Part shown: one piece after another, positions 26,901 to 35,682 of the stretch
How the letters are laid out: every line of letters begins with the position of its first letter
How positions within the stretch are numbered: position 1 is the stretch's first letter
Assembly (NCBI GenBank): GCA_031295385.1
Contig: JAUMOL010000018.1
Location: 1-64,000 of the forward strand
DNA length: 64,000 nucleotides
Reading direction: 5' to 3'
Source of the DNA: Collinsella sp.
GTDB lineage: Bacteria; Actinomycetota; Coriobacteriia; Coriobacteriales; Coriobacteriaceae
The notes under the pieces: generated by a model
Databases searched by the model: none
What the model was told of the DNA's origin: nothing
Seen by the model: only the letters and a program-made list of their open reading frames with translations
Position numbers and translations under genes: made by a program

Positions 26901-27564
26901 GGCGCTCCATGCCGAGACGGAAGACCGTGCCGCCGAGGCTCGTGTTCCCATGGACGAGGCTGGCGATGATGCGGAGTCGGATGGCTCGGAGATGACGGAT
27001 GCAGACGTGGCCGCTGTCGAGCCCGCCGGCAATCCCATGGCGCTGGGCTCGGCCTTCCACGCCGCCTGCCAGTGGCTCATCGAGATGGGTGCCGACGCGT
27101 TGCCCGCCGCGCGTGCCGATGCGCTGGCACGCTTGTGGCGCCTGACGCCGGAGCAGCGCGAACGCTTCGACGTTGCCCTGAACCGCTGGCTCAAGTCGGC
27201 TGTTCGTGCCGACCTGCTCGCGTGGCCGTGCGTTCGCGCCGAGGTGCCGTTCTTTTCGCTGGGCTGCGAGGACGAGGACATCGCTCGCTACGGCACCTAT
27301 GCCGAAGGCGCCATCGACGCTTTGGCGACGAACCCGGCGGATTCGTCACGCGCACTGGTCATCGACTACAAGACGGGCGGCACACCGGACGAGACACCGG
27401 GGCAGCTGCAGGAGAAGCACGCCCTGCAGGCGCGCGTCTACGCTGATGTTCTGCACAAGGCGGGCTTTGAGGCCGTGACTGTCAAGTTCGTCCGCGTGGA
27501 GCAGGCGAATCCAACCATCTTCGTCGAACCCGCCGAACCTCAAGTAGTCACCTACAATCTCTAG
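23932..27564 (+). CDS. addA: AddA-like UvrD-family helicase-nuclease
   Basis: The 1210-residue SF1A helicase/exonuclease has all main motifs: Walker A SAGAGSGKTFTLT (~22-34), Ia ITFTKDAAAEIRDRV, motif II IDEFQDTDQMQVDLI, motif III GDAQQSIYRFRGAEV, motif V MTVHASKGLEYPVV, motif VI LLYVAMTRARELVIL, and a C-terminal RecB-type nuclease signature VIDYKTGG. It forms an operon with addB (3-base gap, GGAGGG in the addB tail). Between motifs VI and the nuclease is an acidic, Ala-rich stretch (~930-1000). Confidence 0.9.
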   Translation: MDFSTLMPQQLQVVKTLDRPLFVSAGAGSGKTFTLTRRIVYALSPESGPFVEHLDQVLAITFTKDAAAEIRDRVRRALIEEGMDEEALTVDDAWISTIHGMCSRILRAHALELGIDPEFTVLTDTDELMDQAVEHVLGRATAPDAALELTASLKALYAWYPMAGEGGTFGAGTTIKGLVRDLLELSSQLPGGMDDVCVARGQADTSALADAYRAALGASKATTEKAQVALDAIDAFEASGKTMEDAARLMMSCSMPRASKAFPKEQVELLKAEAADAFINIVLACGGPALDALVGLARAVEAEYRALKADQSALDNNDLLRMAYEALRDYPAIRAAYEGRFKMVMIDEFQDTDQMQVDLIRYLTGAGERALCTVGDAQQSIYRFRGAEVEVFRRQEHKVGSTTASETVVTSDAPAGELVKLVRNFRSHDEVLRYVARVFDGDTGGLMQGFLDLEPSDKRKDKLKAKASRRQALFVAGGSTQERMQAKARAIAERFQTLVKAGQPQGSMVLLLGRMTNADVYAQAFRDQGLDCVIAGGSVFAQAAEVQTVRALVCALANPADTAQGLMPLLASPMFALGAQEFLALATKLDSETGETSRRNIDAGIMSDSDVPGLQGLPLVTRAREVLRYALRRVGRDSFAAIAHDVVNASGWFVRLAQRGPEGKAIAANVLKALDAVAEEEAEFGNSPRSIALAFDRFLAGKEAPGALNEEGDGAVRIMTVHASKGLEYPVVAVAECFGVRKSSGAAQMGRVEGGAQVVALPARFGGVKLADGTFVKGDDVKKQFEHAFKGKGTSLWLPPELMEDVCATGSPAEAFARLRNDDLQLSLEERARLLYVAMTRARELVILAMDAGVSRGKVTAPTFDVETDLTYDVLRRILPTDALDMPQLDADRLVFDNSHLGDYELISLAGFTFGEQAFEANASLDAEGRLVRGDADADAADDSASTIVPGPADPKPDAFELVYPQAVGVRMGTCPFPARDSYSYSSIAAALHAETEDRAAEARVPMDEAGDDAESDGSEMTDADVAAVEPAGNPMALGSAFHAACQWLIEMGADALPAARADALARLWRLTPEQRERFDVALNRWLKSAVRADLLAWPCVRAEVPFFSLGCEDEDIARYGTYAEGAIDALATNPADSSRALVIDYKTGGTPDETPGQLQEKHALQARVYADVLHKAGFEAVTVKFVRVEQANPTIFVEPAEPQVVTYNL

Positions 27565-27576
27565 CCCTCAGATAAC

Positions 27577-27639
27577 TTGCGGTGGAATACGGACTGTTTT
27601 GGCCAAAAAAGCCGCCAAACAGTCCGCATTTCACCGCAA
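27577..27639. repeat. 63-nt imperfect palindrome between addA and dnaE
   Basis: TTGCGGTG...CGGACTGTTTT...GGC pairs with GCC...AAACAGTCCG...TCACCGCAA around CAAAAAAGCC. It starts 13 bases after addA and could terminate it, but lacks a T-run; it may be another palindromic repeat type. Confidence 0.55.
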
Positions 27640-27740
27640 CAGCAAGAGGAGCCGTGTGGGTTTGGCTAGGTTCGGGTGCTGTCCGTGCCGTGCGGTAAAA
27701 TCGTTCAGTCAGAACACGAACCCGCATCGGAGCTCATTAC

Positions 27741-30700
27741 ATGGCATTCGTCCATCTGCACAATCACACTGTTTTCTCCATGCTCGACGGCGCAACCCGT
27801 ATCCAGGATATGGTCAATCGTGCCGTTGAACTTGGCATGCCCGCCGTGGCCATTACCGACCACGGCTACATGTATGGCGTGCCCGACCTGGCGCTGGCCT
27901 GCGACGCCGTCAATCACAACACGCCCGAGTACAAAACCTGGAGCCACGACAAGGCCTTCTTGGAAAAGGACCGCCGCGACGAGCTCGTGGAGCCCGACCC
28001 CGAGGCAAACCCGCGCGAGCATGCCCAGTACGTCAAAGACATGGCCATGTGGGACGAGAAGGGCAACATCGACGAGCTCAAGCCGCCCCTGGTCATCAAG
28101 CCCATCTTTGGCTGCGAGGTCTACTTTACGCCGGACGAGACCCTTGCCCGCGACCACAAGCCCGAGCTCTACCATATGATCCTCCTGGCCAAAGACCAGG
28201 AAGGCTACGTCAACCTGATGCAGACGGTCTCCGAGGCCGCCGTGCAGGGCTTTTACTACAAGCCGCGCGTGACGCTCGACAACCTGCGCCGCCATGCCAA
28301 GGGCATGATCTGCACGAGCGCCTGTATCGCGGGCATCATCCCCAAATACATCGACCGCGGCGACATGGAAGGCGCCATCAAGTGGGCCGAGACCTTCCGC
28401 GACACCTTCGACCCCGGCGACTTCTACATCGAGATCCAGGAACACGGCATTACCACCGATAACGGCCTGACCGACGAGCAGATGGATCGCACGCTCATCG
28501 ACATCGCCAAACAGGTGGGCGTCAAGGTCATCGCCACTAACGACTTCCACTATCTGCGCCGCGAGGACGCGCCGGTGCAGGACGTCATCATGTGCATCGG
28601 CATGAACGCCAAGGTCGACGACCCCAACCGCATGCGCATGACCGGCTCGGAGTTCTACATGAAGACCGAGGAGGAGATGCGGGCGATGTTCCCGTATTGC
28701 CCCGAGGCCTGCGACAACACGCTCGAGATCGCCGACAAGTGCTACGTCGAGCTGGACTGGGACTCCATCATCCTGCCGCGCTTCCCGTTGCTCGACCCCG
28801 GCGAGACGCACGAGAGCCAGTTCCGCCGCGAGTGCGAGAAGGGCCTGCGCCAGCACTACGGCGACGACTGGGCCACGCGCGAGATCGGCGGCGTCAACAT
28901 CAAAGAGCGCTTTGAGTACGAATACAAGGTCATCTGCGACAAGGGCTTTGCCGCCTACTTTTTGATTGTTGCCGAGTACGTGCAATGGGCCAAGGACAAC
29001 GGCATCGGCGTCGGCCCCGGCCGTGGTTCGGCCGCCGGCGCTATCGTCGCCTACGCCATGAACATCACCGCGTTCGACCCGCTCGAGAACGGCTTGATGT
29101 TCGAGAGGTTCCTGTCCCCGCAGCGTACCGAGATGCCCGATATCGATATGGACTTCGACGATGAGCGGCGCCTCGAGGTCGTGGAGCACGTTCGCCAGCT
29201 CTACGGCCCCGAGAAGGTCACCCACGTCATCACCTACTCGACCATTAAGGCCAAGCAGGCCATCAACGACGCCGCGCGCGTCCTGGACTACCCGGTCTAC
29301 ATGGGCCAGCGCCTGTCCAAGATGGTTTCGAGCGACCCCAAGGTCAAGCTCAAGCAGGTGCTCGACAAACAGCCCGGCAAAGAAGATCTGTTTAACCCCG
29401 ATTTTGCCGAGGCCTATAAAAAGGACGACGACGCCCGCCGCATCATCGACACGGCGCTCTCGATCGAGGGCCTCACCCGTGGCGAGGGCGTGCACGCGTG
29501 CGCCGTTCTGATCTGCCGTGACCCCGTCAACGAGCACGTGCCCACCAAGCTCGATACCAAGGGCGGCGTCGAGATTACCCAGTACGAGGGCCATACCGTC
29601 GCCGACATGGGCCTGCTCAAGATGGACTTCTTGGGCCTGCGTACGCTGACGGTTATCTCCAAGGCCAAGGCCAACATCAAAAAGAACTTCGGCATCGACA
29701 TCAAAGAGGAAGAGATTCCCTTTGACGACCCCGAGATCTTTAAGCTCATGGGCTCCGGCCACACCGCCGGCGTCTTCCAGGTCGAGTCCGCCGGCATGAC
29801 GGCCACGATCAAGAACATGAAGCCCACCGAGTACAAGCATGTCGTAGCATTGATCGCCCTGTACCGCCCGGGCCCGCTGGGCGCCGGCATGGTTTCGTCC
29901 TACATCAACCGTATGAACGGCAAGGAGCCGGCGGTCTCCTACGACGACCGCCTGGACGACATCCTGGGCGAAACCTACGGCACCATGGTCTACCAGGAGC
30001 AGGTTATGCTCATCTCCGTTGAGATGTGCGGCTTCTCCAAGGGCGAATCGGACTCGCGTATCCGTAAGCCCGTGGCTAAGAAAAAGATCAAGCTGCTCAC
30101 GTCGACGGTGCTGCACTGGGAGGATGGCTCGGACGAGACCACCTACGACCACTGGATGAACGGCGCTATCAAGAACAACTACACGCGCGAGGTCGCTCAG
30201 AAGATTTGGGACGATGTTCTCGAGTTCGCGTCCTACGCCTTTAACAAGTCGCACTCCGCTGGCTACGCCATCCTGGTTATGCAGACGGCGTGGCTCAAGG
30301 CGCATTATCCGCACGAGTACATGGCGGCCGTTCTGACGTCCTATACGGGCAAGACCGACAAGATCGTTCACTACGTCTCGGCATGCCGTCACGACGGCAT
30401 CCCCGTGCTTTCGCCAGATGTCAACGAGTCCGGTACCGAGTTCACGGCTACCAAGGAGGGCGTGCGCTTTGGTCTGGCCGGCATCCGCGGCGTGGGCACC
30501 GGCGTGGCGCAGGCGATTATCGCCGAGCGCGAGGCGGGCGGTCCGTTTAAGACGCTGCACGACTTTGTCGAGCGCGTGGACTCGAGCCAGGCCAACCGTC
30601 GCGTGATCGAATCGCTCATCAAGGCAGGCGCCTTCGACTCCACGGGGTATCCGCGCCGCCAGATGATGCACTTTGTGGACAAGAACAACCCCGAGAACAT

Positions 30701-31544
30701 CATCGATGCCGCAGTAAAGCGCCAGAAGGATCGCGCGAGCGGCCAGACGTCGTTCTTCGATATGTTTGGCGACGTTGAGGGCTCGGGCTTTGAGGTGAGC
30801 GTGCCCGATCCGGATGGCCAGGAGTGGGACCGCCACCTTAAGCTGAGCCAGGAGAAGGAGGTTCTGGGCATCTATGTCTCGGACCACCCGTTGCGCCCGT
30901 TTGAGTATGCACTTAGCAAAGCGCGCGACTTCTCGTTCTCGCAGATCGACACCGGCTACGAGGTGCAAAACCCCACGGGCGGCACCATCAACCAGGAGAT
31001 TCCCGAGGGCAAGGCGCTGTGGTGGGCCGGCATGGTCTCGAGCGTGTCCAAGCGCGTGACCAAAAACGGCGATCCCATGGGTATCGTGCAGCTCGAGGAC
31101 ATGGAAGGCGAGGCCACGGTCGTGGTGTTCCCCAAGACCTACAAGGAGGCCGAGGGGTACCTGTATGGCGAGGTCGATCCCGAGACCGGCGCGCAGCTGT
31201 CCGACGCGTTTGTGCGCATTAAGGGCAAGCTCGAGCGCTCGGACCGCGGCGACCAGATCATCGCGCAGGAGATTGTGCCGCTGGAGCTTAGCGAGGAGAA
31301 AAACAAGCCCAAGGTCTTTGAGGTCATGGTGCCCAACAGCCGCTTTAGCCAGGGCAATATGGCGCGCCTGGCCACGGTGCTCACCACCAACCCGGGCGGC
31401 GACCGCGTGGAGATCTTTATTGAGCAAGTCGACGGGCGCGTGCTGCGTGCCGAGGTACCGGCCAAGGTCAACGCACGCTCGATTCCGCTGCTGGCAGAGG
31501 CAAAGGCGATTGTGGGTAACCAGGGCCGCGTGACGGTTATCTAA
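27741..31544 (+). CDS. dnaE: DNA polymerase III alpha subunit
   Basis: The 1267-residue replicative polymerase starts with a PHP domain (FVHLHNHTVFSMLDGATR; ITDHGYMYG; ATNDFHYL), continues with the C-family catalytic core (GVGPGRGSAAGAIVAYAMNIT; PDIDMDFDDERR carrying two catalytic Asp) and fingers (YRPGPLGAGM), then an HhH region (GIRGVGTGVAQAII) and an OB fold near 1070-1140. It is a DnaE1-type enzyme, somewhat longer than the E. coli protein (1160), partly from an insertion in the PHP region (~65-120). Good GC-rich codon use. TAAAAT at 27696-27701 may be the -10. Confidence 0.95.
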   Translation: MAFVHLHNHTVFSMLDGATRIQDMVNRAVELGMPAVAITDHGYMYGVPDLALACDAVNHNTPEYKTWSHDKAFLEKDRRDELVEPDPEANPREHAQYVKDMAMWDEKGNIDELKPPLVIKPIFGCEVYFTPDETLARDHKPELYHMILLAKDQEGYVNLMQTVSEAAVQGFYYKPRVTLDNLRRHAKGMICTSACIAGIIPKYIDRGDMEGAIKWAETFRDTFDPGDFYIEIQEHGITTDNGLTDEQMDRTLIDIAKQVGVKVIATNDFHYLRREDAPVQDVIMCIGMNAKVDDPNRMRMTGSEFYMKTEEEMRAMFPYCPEACDNTLEIADKCYVELDWDSIILPRFPLLDPGETHESQFRRECEKGLRQHYGDDWATREIGGVNIKERFEYEYKVICDKGFAAYFLIVAEYVQWAKDNGIGVGPGRGSAAGAIVAYAMNITAFDPLENGLMFERFLSPQRTEMPDIDMDFDDERRLEVVEHVRQLYGPEKVTHVITYSTIKAKQAINDAARVLDYPVYMGQRLSKMVSSDPKVKLKQVLDKQPGKEDLFNPDFAEAYKKDDDARRIIDTALSIEGLTRGEGVHACAVLICRDPVNEHVPTKLDTKGGVEITQYEGHTVADMGLLKMDFLGLRTLTVISKAKANIKKNFGIDIKEEEIPFDDPEIFKLMGSGHTAGVFQVESAGMTATIKNMKPTEYKHVVALIALYRPGPLGAGMVSSYINRMNGKEPAVSYDDRLDDILGETYGTMVYQEQVMLISVEMCGFSKGESDSRIRKPVAKKKIKLLTSTVLHWEDGSDETTYDHWMNGAIKNNYTREVAQKIWDDVLEFASYAFNKSHSAGYAILVMQTAWLKAHYPHEYMAAVLTSYTGKTDKIVHYVSACRHDGIPVLSPDVNESGTEFTATKEGVRFGLAGIRGVGTGVAQAIIAEREAGGPFKTLHDFVERVDSSQANRRVIESLIKAGAFDSTGYPRRQMMHFVDKNNPENIIDAAVKRQKDRASGQTSFFDMFGDVEGSGFEVSVPDPDGQEWDRHLKLSQEKEVLGIYVSDHPLRPFEYALSKARDFSFSQIDTGYEVQNPTGGTINQEIPEGKALWWAGMVSSVSKRVTKNGDPMGIVQLEDMEGEATVVVFPKTYKEAEGYLYGEVDPETGAQLSDAFVRIKGKLERSDRGDQIIAQEIVPLELSEEKNKPKVFEVMVPNSRFSQGNMARLATVLTTNPGGDRVEIFIEQVDGRVLRAEVPAKVNARSIPLLAEAKAIVGNQGRVTVI

Positions 31545-31572
31545 GCTACCCCGGGTGAGATTGGAGGAAGTG

Positions 31573-34500
31573 ATGGCGCAGGGGACGTTTGTGCAGGCGC
31601 TTCGGAAAGAGGCGGCGCTGAGCGGCACCTTTATGAAGGGCCGCTCGCTCATGCTCAACGGCGCCGTGCTGTCGATTGAGGACAGCGGCTCGCGCTTCTC
31701 CAAAAACGTGACGGTTGAGGGCTCGGTGCGCGGTTCGCGCGGCGACCTGTACAAGACGCACGTGGCGCTCGACATGGACGAGCACGAGGTAATCGACTAC
31801 GACTGCGATTGTCCCGCTGCCTATCGTTACCCCGGCATGTGCAAGCACGCCATCGCCACAGCGCTGGCATACCTGGACGCCAGCGGCATTGAGCCCGTCG
31901 AGGGTTTGCGCACGCCGGTCCGCACGTTTACGGCGCAGCCGAAACAGCCCGCGCGCACCGCGCCCAAAGCGCCGGCCGTCAACCCCAACTTTCCCTTCCC
32001 GGCGCCCGTCCCCACGAGCCCGAGCCTCATGGCGGCGCTCTCCGATCTTTCGGACGCACGCATGGATGAGCTGGCGAGCATGCGCCGCAAGCTTGCCGGT
32101 GCCGTTGATCCCGACGCCCCCAAAGCGGCGTTGGAGCCCTCGTTGGTGCCGTACTACAATCCGCTGTTCGCCGACCGCTTTAGCTGGGCGCTCGAGTTCC
32201 GCATTCGCTGCGGTTCGGTGTCCTACGTGGTCAAGGATATCGACGGCATGGCCGATGCCTACGTGCGCGGCGGCACCTTCTCGTACGGCAAGAAGCTCAC
32301 GTTTGTCCATACGCCCGAAGCCTTTGAAGACGTGTCGACAAAGCTGCTCAACCTTGTTGTGACGACAGTTGCCTATCTCGATGACATCACAAGCTCGCGT
32401 TCGGCGTCGTACGACTTTGCCCGCAGCGGTTTTGTCGCCGAGCGTCAGTTGCCGCTGTCCGAGCATAGCATCGTATATGTGCTGGACCTGCTGCGCGGCC
32501 AGACCATCTCCTTTGAGCCCGCCTGGTCGCGGGGGACGACGACGCATCGCACCTATGACGTGGCGGTTGAGATGCCTCCGGAAGGGGAGGACGAGGCGCT
32601 GTCTAAGCGCCCACCGCTCCTTGCCGCCAAAATCGCGCCGGCGGCTGGTGGTAGCTACGATCTGCGCCTGCCGGCCGATGCATACTGCTTTGCTTCGGGC
32701 GACGTAGCCTATCTGGTCGACACCCGCCGTGCGCGCCGCACCGATGTAGCGTTTGCCCAGCATGCAGCGCCGTTCCTATCGCGCTTGCTGCCCTGTCGCA
32801 CGCCAGTCCATATCGCTGCCGACCAGGTGGGGGAGTTCTGTCGTATGGCTCTACCCATTTTGCGCGACTACACCGACCTCACCGCGCCCGCCGCGCTCGA
32901 TACCGTGGCACCCGAGCCGAGCTTTGCTATGGCAATCGGCGTCGACGATGGGCTCGTGACCTGCAAAATTACGGTTACCTACGGCGATTGGTCAGCGGAT
33001 CTCTTTAGCCTGGGCGCTCCGGGCAGTCCCTTCGAAGAGCAACGCCCCGGCGTGCCGCCCCGCGACGAGGTGGCGGAGTTTCGCGTTATGGACACGGCGG
33101 CCCTGTACTTCGATTTCTACGAGGGCGGTCTGGCGTTCGAGGAGCGCGATGACGCCCGCTTGTTCTGCCTGCTGACCGAGGGTCTGTCTGCCCTGTCCGA
33201 GCTGGGTGAGGTCATGCTCAGCGACCGTCTGCGCCAGATTTCGGTCCGCCCTGCGCCCAAGCTCTCGGTTCGTGCGACCGTCAAGAGTAACCTGCTCGAT
33301 GTCGAGCTGGGCGCGAGCGGGCTTTCGGCTGCGGACCTTGCCATCTACCTCGACTCCTACAAGCGTCACCAGACGTTTGCGCGTCTCACGTCGGGCGATA
33401 TCATTCGCCTGGACGAGGGGGCGCGCGCCGCGTTTGGCCTTGCCGAGGATCTGGGGGTCGATGCTGTCGACCTGCTCGACGGTGTGTCGCTTCCCGCGTC
33501 GAGTACCCTGTTCGTCGACAGCATGCTTGCGCGCACGCCGGCGATTGAGGCCGATCGCGACGCTGCGTTCCGCCGTACCGTCGAGCGCCTGGACACGCTC
33601 GGCAAGATGGACTTTACGGTACCTGCCTCGCTCAAGGCCACGCTGCGTGGCTACCAGGTCGACGGATACCAGTGGCTCGGCTCGCTCGAACACCTGGGTC
33701 TTGGTGGCATCTTGGCCGACGACATGGGCCTGGGCAAAACACTCCAGATGATCGCGCATGTCCTGGCGCGCGTGGAGGCGGGGGACATCAAGCCCACGCT
33801 CGTGGTATGCCCGGCCTCGCTCGTGTACAACTGGACTGCCGAGCTGGAGCGCTTTGCGCCCTCGCTCGATGTTTGCGCAATCGTGGGCGCCAAGGCGCAG
33901 CGCCGCGTGCAGATTGCCGGCGTGGCCGAGCATAACGTGGTCGTGACGTCGTATGACCTTATGCGCCGCGATATCGATGAGTACGCCGAACAGGATTTTG
34001 CCCGCGTGGTGCTCGACGAGGCCCAGTACATTAAAAACCCGCTCACCCAGGTGGCGCGTGCCGCCAAGTGCCTGCCGGCCGGCGTGCGCTTTGCCCTGAC
34101 GGGCACGCCCGTCGAAAACCGCCTATCCGAGCTCTGGAGCATCTTCGACTTTTTGATGCCGGGCCTGCTTGGCACGCGCGAGTCGTTTGCCAAACGCTTC
34201 GAAAGCCCGGTCGAGCACGCCGAAGGTGACAGCGCCGCTCGCCTACAGGCGCTCGTGTCGCCGTTTGTGCTGCGCCGTGTCAAGGAAGACGTGGTGGCCG
34301 ACCTGCCCGAGAAGATCGAGGATACGATCATGGCGCAGCTCACCGGCGAGCAGCGCAAGCTTTACCTGGCAAACCAGGACCGCATCGCCCAGCAGGTGCA
34401 GCACCGCGAGGCATCCGAGTTTAAGAAAGACAAGCTCAAGGTGCTCGCCGAGCTCACCAAGCTGCGCCAGATCTGCTGCGACCCGCGTCTACACTACGAG

Positions 34501-35037
34501 GATTACAAGGCGGGGAGCGCCAAACTCGATACGTGCATGGAGCTCGCGCACGGCGCACTCGACGGCGGGCATCGCATCCTGTTGTTCAGCCAGTTTACGG
34601 GTATGCTCGATATCATCGGTAAGCGCTTGGCCAAGGAGGACATCGCCTTCCTTAAGCTCACGGGCGCTTCGTCTAAGGAGAGCCGCGCCAAGATGGTCGC
34701 GCAGTTCCAAGCGGGCGAGGTTCCGGTCTTTTTGATCTCGCTCAAGGCAGGCGGCGTGGGCCTTAACCTGACGGCTGCCGACGTGGTCATCCACTACGAC
34801 CCGTGGTGGAACGTGGCCGCACAGGACCAGGCGACCGACCGCGCGCATCGTATTGGCCAGCAACATACCGTGACCGTGTACAAGCTCATCGCCAAGGACA
34901 CGATCGAGGAGCGCATTATGCAGATGCAGGAGTCCAAACGCGACCTGGTCAACAGCGTGCTCGGTGGCGACGGCATCTCGTCGGCACTGTTCACGCGCGA
35001 GGATGTTCTGGCGCTGCTCGGCGGCGACGGGCGCTAG
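31573..35037 (+). CDS. SWIM-domain SNF2-family DNA helicase/translocase
   Basis: This 1154-residue protein has an N-terminal SWIM zinc finger (CDCPAAYRYPGMCKH, CxC...CxH, ~78-92), a ~550-residue middle region (SNF2-associated bacterial domain), and a SNF2 motor: ADDMGLGKTLQM (Walker A), VLDEAQYIKN (DEAQ box), LTGTPVENRLSELWSI, and the helicase C half with DPWWNVAAQDQATDRAHRIGQ. Bacterial SNF2 proteins translocate on dsDNA and are linked to transcription recycling or repair. ATG 31573 follows GGAGGA. It starts 28 bp after dnaE and may be co-transcribed. Confidence 0.88.
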   Translation: MAQGTFVQALRKEAALSGTFMKGRSLMLNGAVLSIEDSGSRFSKNVTVEGSVRGSRGDLYKTHVALDMDEHEVIDYDCDCPAAYRYPGMCKHAIATALAYLDASGIEPVEGLRTPVRTFTAQPKQPARTAPKAPAVNPNFPFPAPVPTSPSLMAALSDLSDARMDELASMRRKLAGAVDPDAPKAALEPSLVPYYNPLFADRFSWALEFRIRCGSVSYVVKDIDGMADAYVRGGTFSYGKKLTFVHTPEAFEDVSTKLLNLVVTTVAYLDDITSSRSASYDFARSGFVAERQLPLSEHSIVYVLDLLRGQTISFEPAWSRGTTTHRTYDVAVEMPPEGEDEALSKRPPLLAAKIAPAAGGSYDLRLPADAYCFASGDVAYLVDTRRARRTDVAFAQHAAPFLSRLLPCRTPVHIAADQVGEFCRMALPILRDYTDLTAPAALDTVAPEPSFAMAIGVDDGLVTCKITVTYGDWSADLFSLGAPGSPFEEQRPGVPPRDEVAEFRVMDTAALYFDFYEGGLAFEERDDARLFCLLTEGLSALSELGEVMLSDRLRQISVRPAPKLSVRATVKSNLLDVELGASGLSAADLAIYLDSYKRHQTFARLTSGDIIRLDEGARAAFGLAEDLGVDAVDLLDGVSLPASSTLFVDSMLARTPAIEADRDAAFRRTVERLDTLGKMDFTVPASLKATLRGYQVDGYQWLGSLEHLGLGGILADDMGLGKTLQMIAHVLARVEAGDIKPTLVVCPASLVYNWTAELERFAPSLDVCAIVGAKAQRRVQIAGVAEHNVVVTSYDLMRRDIDEYAEQDFARVVLDEAQYIKNPLTQVARAAKCLPAGVRFALTGTPVENRLSELWSIFDFLMPGLLGTRESFAKRFESPVEHAEGDSAARLQALVSPFVLRRVKEDVVADLPEKIEDTIMAQLTGEQRKLYLANQDRIAQQVQHREASEFKKDKLKVLAELTKLRQICCDPRLHYEDYKAGSAKLDTCMELAHGALDGGHRILLFSQFTGMLDIIGKRLAKEDIAFLKLTGASSKESRAKMVAQFQAGEVPVFLISLKAGGVGLNLTAADVVIHYDPWWNVAAQDQATDRAHRIGQQHTVTVYKLIAKDTIEERIMQMQESKRDLVNSVLGGDGISSALFTREDVLALLGGDGR

Positions 35038-35202
35038 CTGCGCTCGGGGTGGGACTGCTGGAGTGGGCAGGACGGTCGACGCATTTTGGCTCGACCGCTT
35101 GCCTAATCCGTTATGTGTTCATTTGCAATGCCGTGGATGGTTTGTCTGCCTTTGGGCATAAGAACCATCAAGAACATTGGCACATCAGCAAAGGAGAACA
35201 TC

Positions 35203-35565
35203 ATGGCGAAATTCTTTAGGGACCCCGACGGCAAGCTCATCGCCGCCCTTAGCGACGACGTTGCGACCCCTGCCGGTTGCACGGAACTGACCGCAAACAC
35301 TGAGGACGCGGCGCACGAGAAGCACGTGCCTGTTGTCGAGACCGAGCGCGACGGTCACGTGATTCGCGCACGCGTTGGCTCGGTCGAGCACCCCAGCCTG
35401 CCCGAGCACTACATTGAGTGGATCGCCCTTGAGGCCGAGGGCCGCTTAGAGGTCCATTACCTTGAGCCCGGCATGAAACCCGCGACGTTTTTCGCGGGCG
35501 GCTCCAAGACCGGTACCGTCTATGCCTACTGCAACCTGCACGGGCTGTGGTCCGCGACATTCTAG
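35203..35565 (+). CDS. Superoxide reductase (desulfoferrodoxin/neelaredoxin family)
   Basis: The 120-residue cytoplasmic protein reduces superoxide to peroxide without making oxygen, as usual in anaerobes. The Fe(His)4Cys site is visible: His in EKHVPVVE, the pair in EHPSLPEHYIEW, and Cys/His in YCNLHGLW near the end. The N-terminal Cys4 desulforedoxin domain of class I enzymes is absent, so it is a class II-like protein. ATG 35203 follows AAGGAGA; upstream in-frame sequence has no site. An intrinsic terminator follows. Confidence 0.87.
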   Translation: MAKFFRDPDGKLIAALSDDVATPAGCTELTANTEDAAHEKHVPVVETERDGHVIRARVGSVEHPSLPEHYIEWIALEAEGRLEVHYLEPGMKPATFFAGGSKTGTVYAYCNLHGLWSATF

Positions 35566-35610
35566 GAGCGCGCCCCCGCTCGGGGTATCATAGCTAGCAT
35601 ATGCACATGC

Positions 35611-35643
35611 AAGCGCCGGCTGCATTATGCGGCCGGCGCTTTT
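35611..35643 (+). terminator. Intrinsic terminator of the superoxide reductase gene
   Basis: AGCGCCGGC (35612-35620) pairs with GCCGGCGCT (35632-35640), followed by TTT. The stem is strong, the T-run short. Confidence 0.7.
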
Positions 35644-35682
35644 ACTACGATTTCGATGGTTTACGACGGAAAGGGCTGGGCC

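Noticed and set aside
27705..31775. 1356-codon open frame antisense to dnaE
   Set aside because: It mirrors dnaE in a fixed frame, is His/Val/Gly/Asp-rich without motifs, and is explained by the GC-rich third positions of dnaE.
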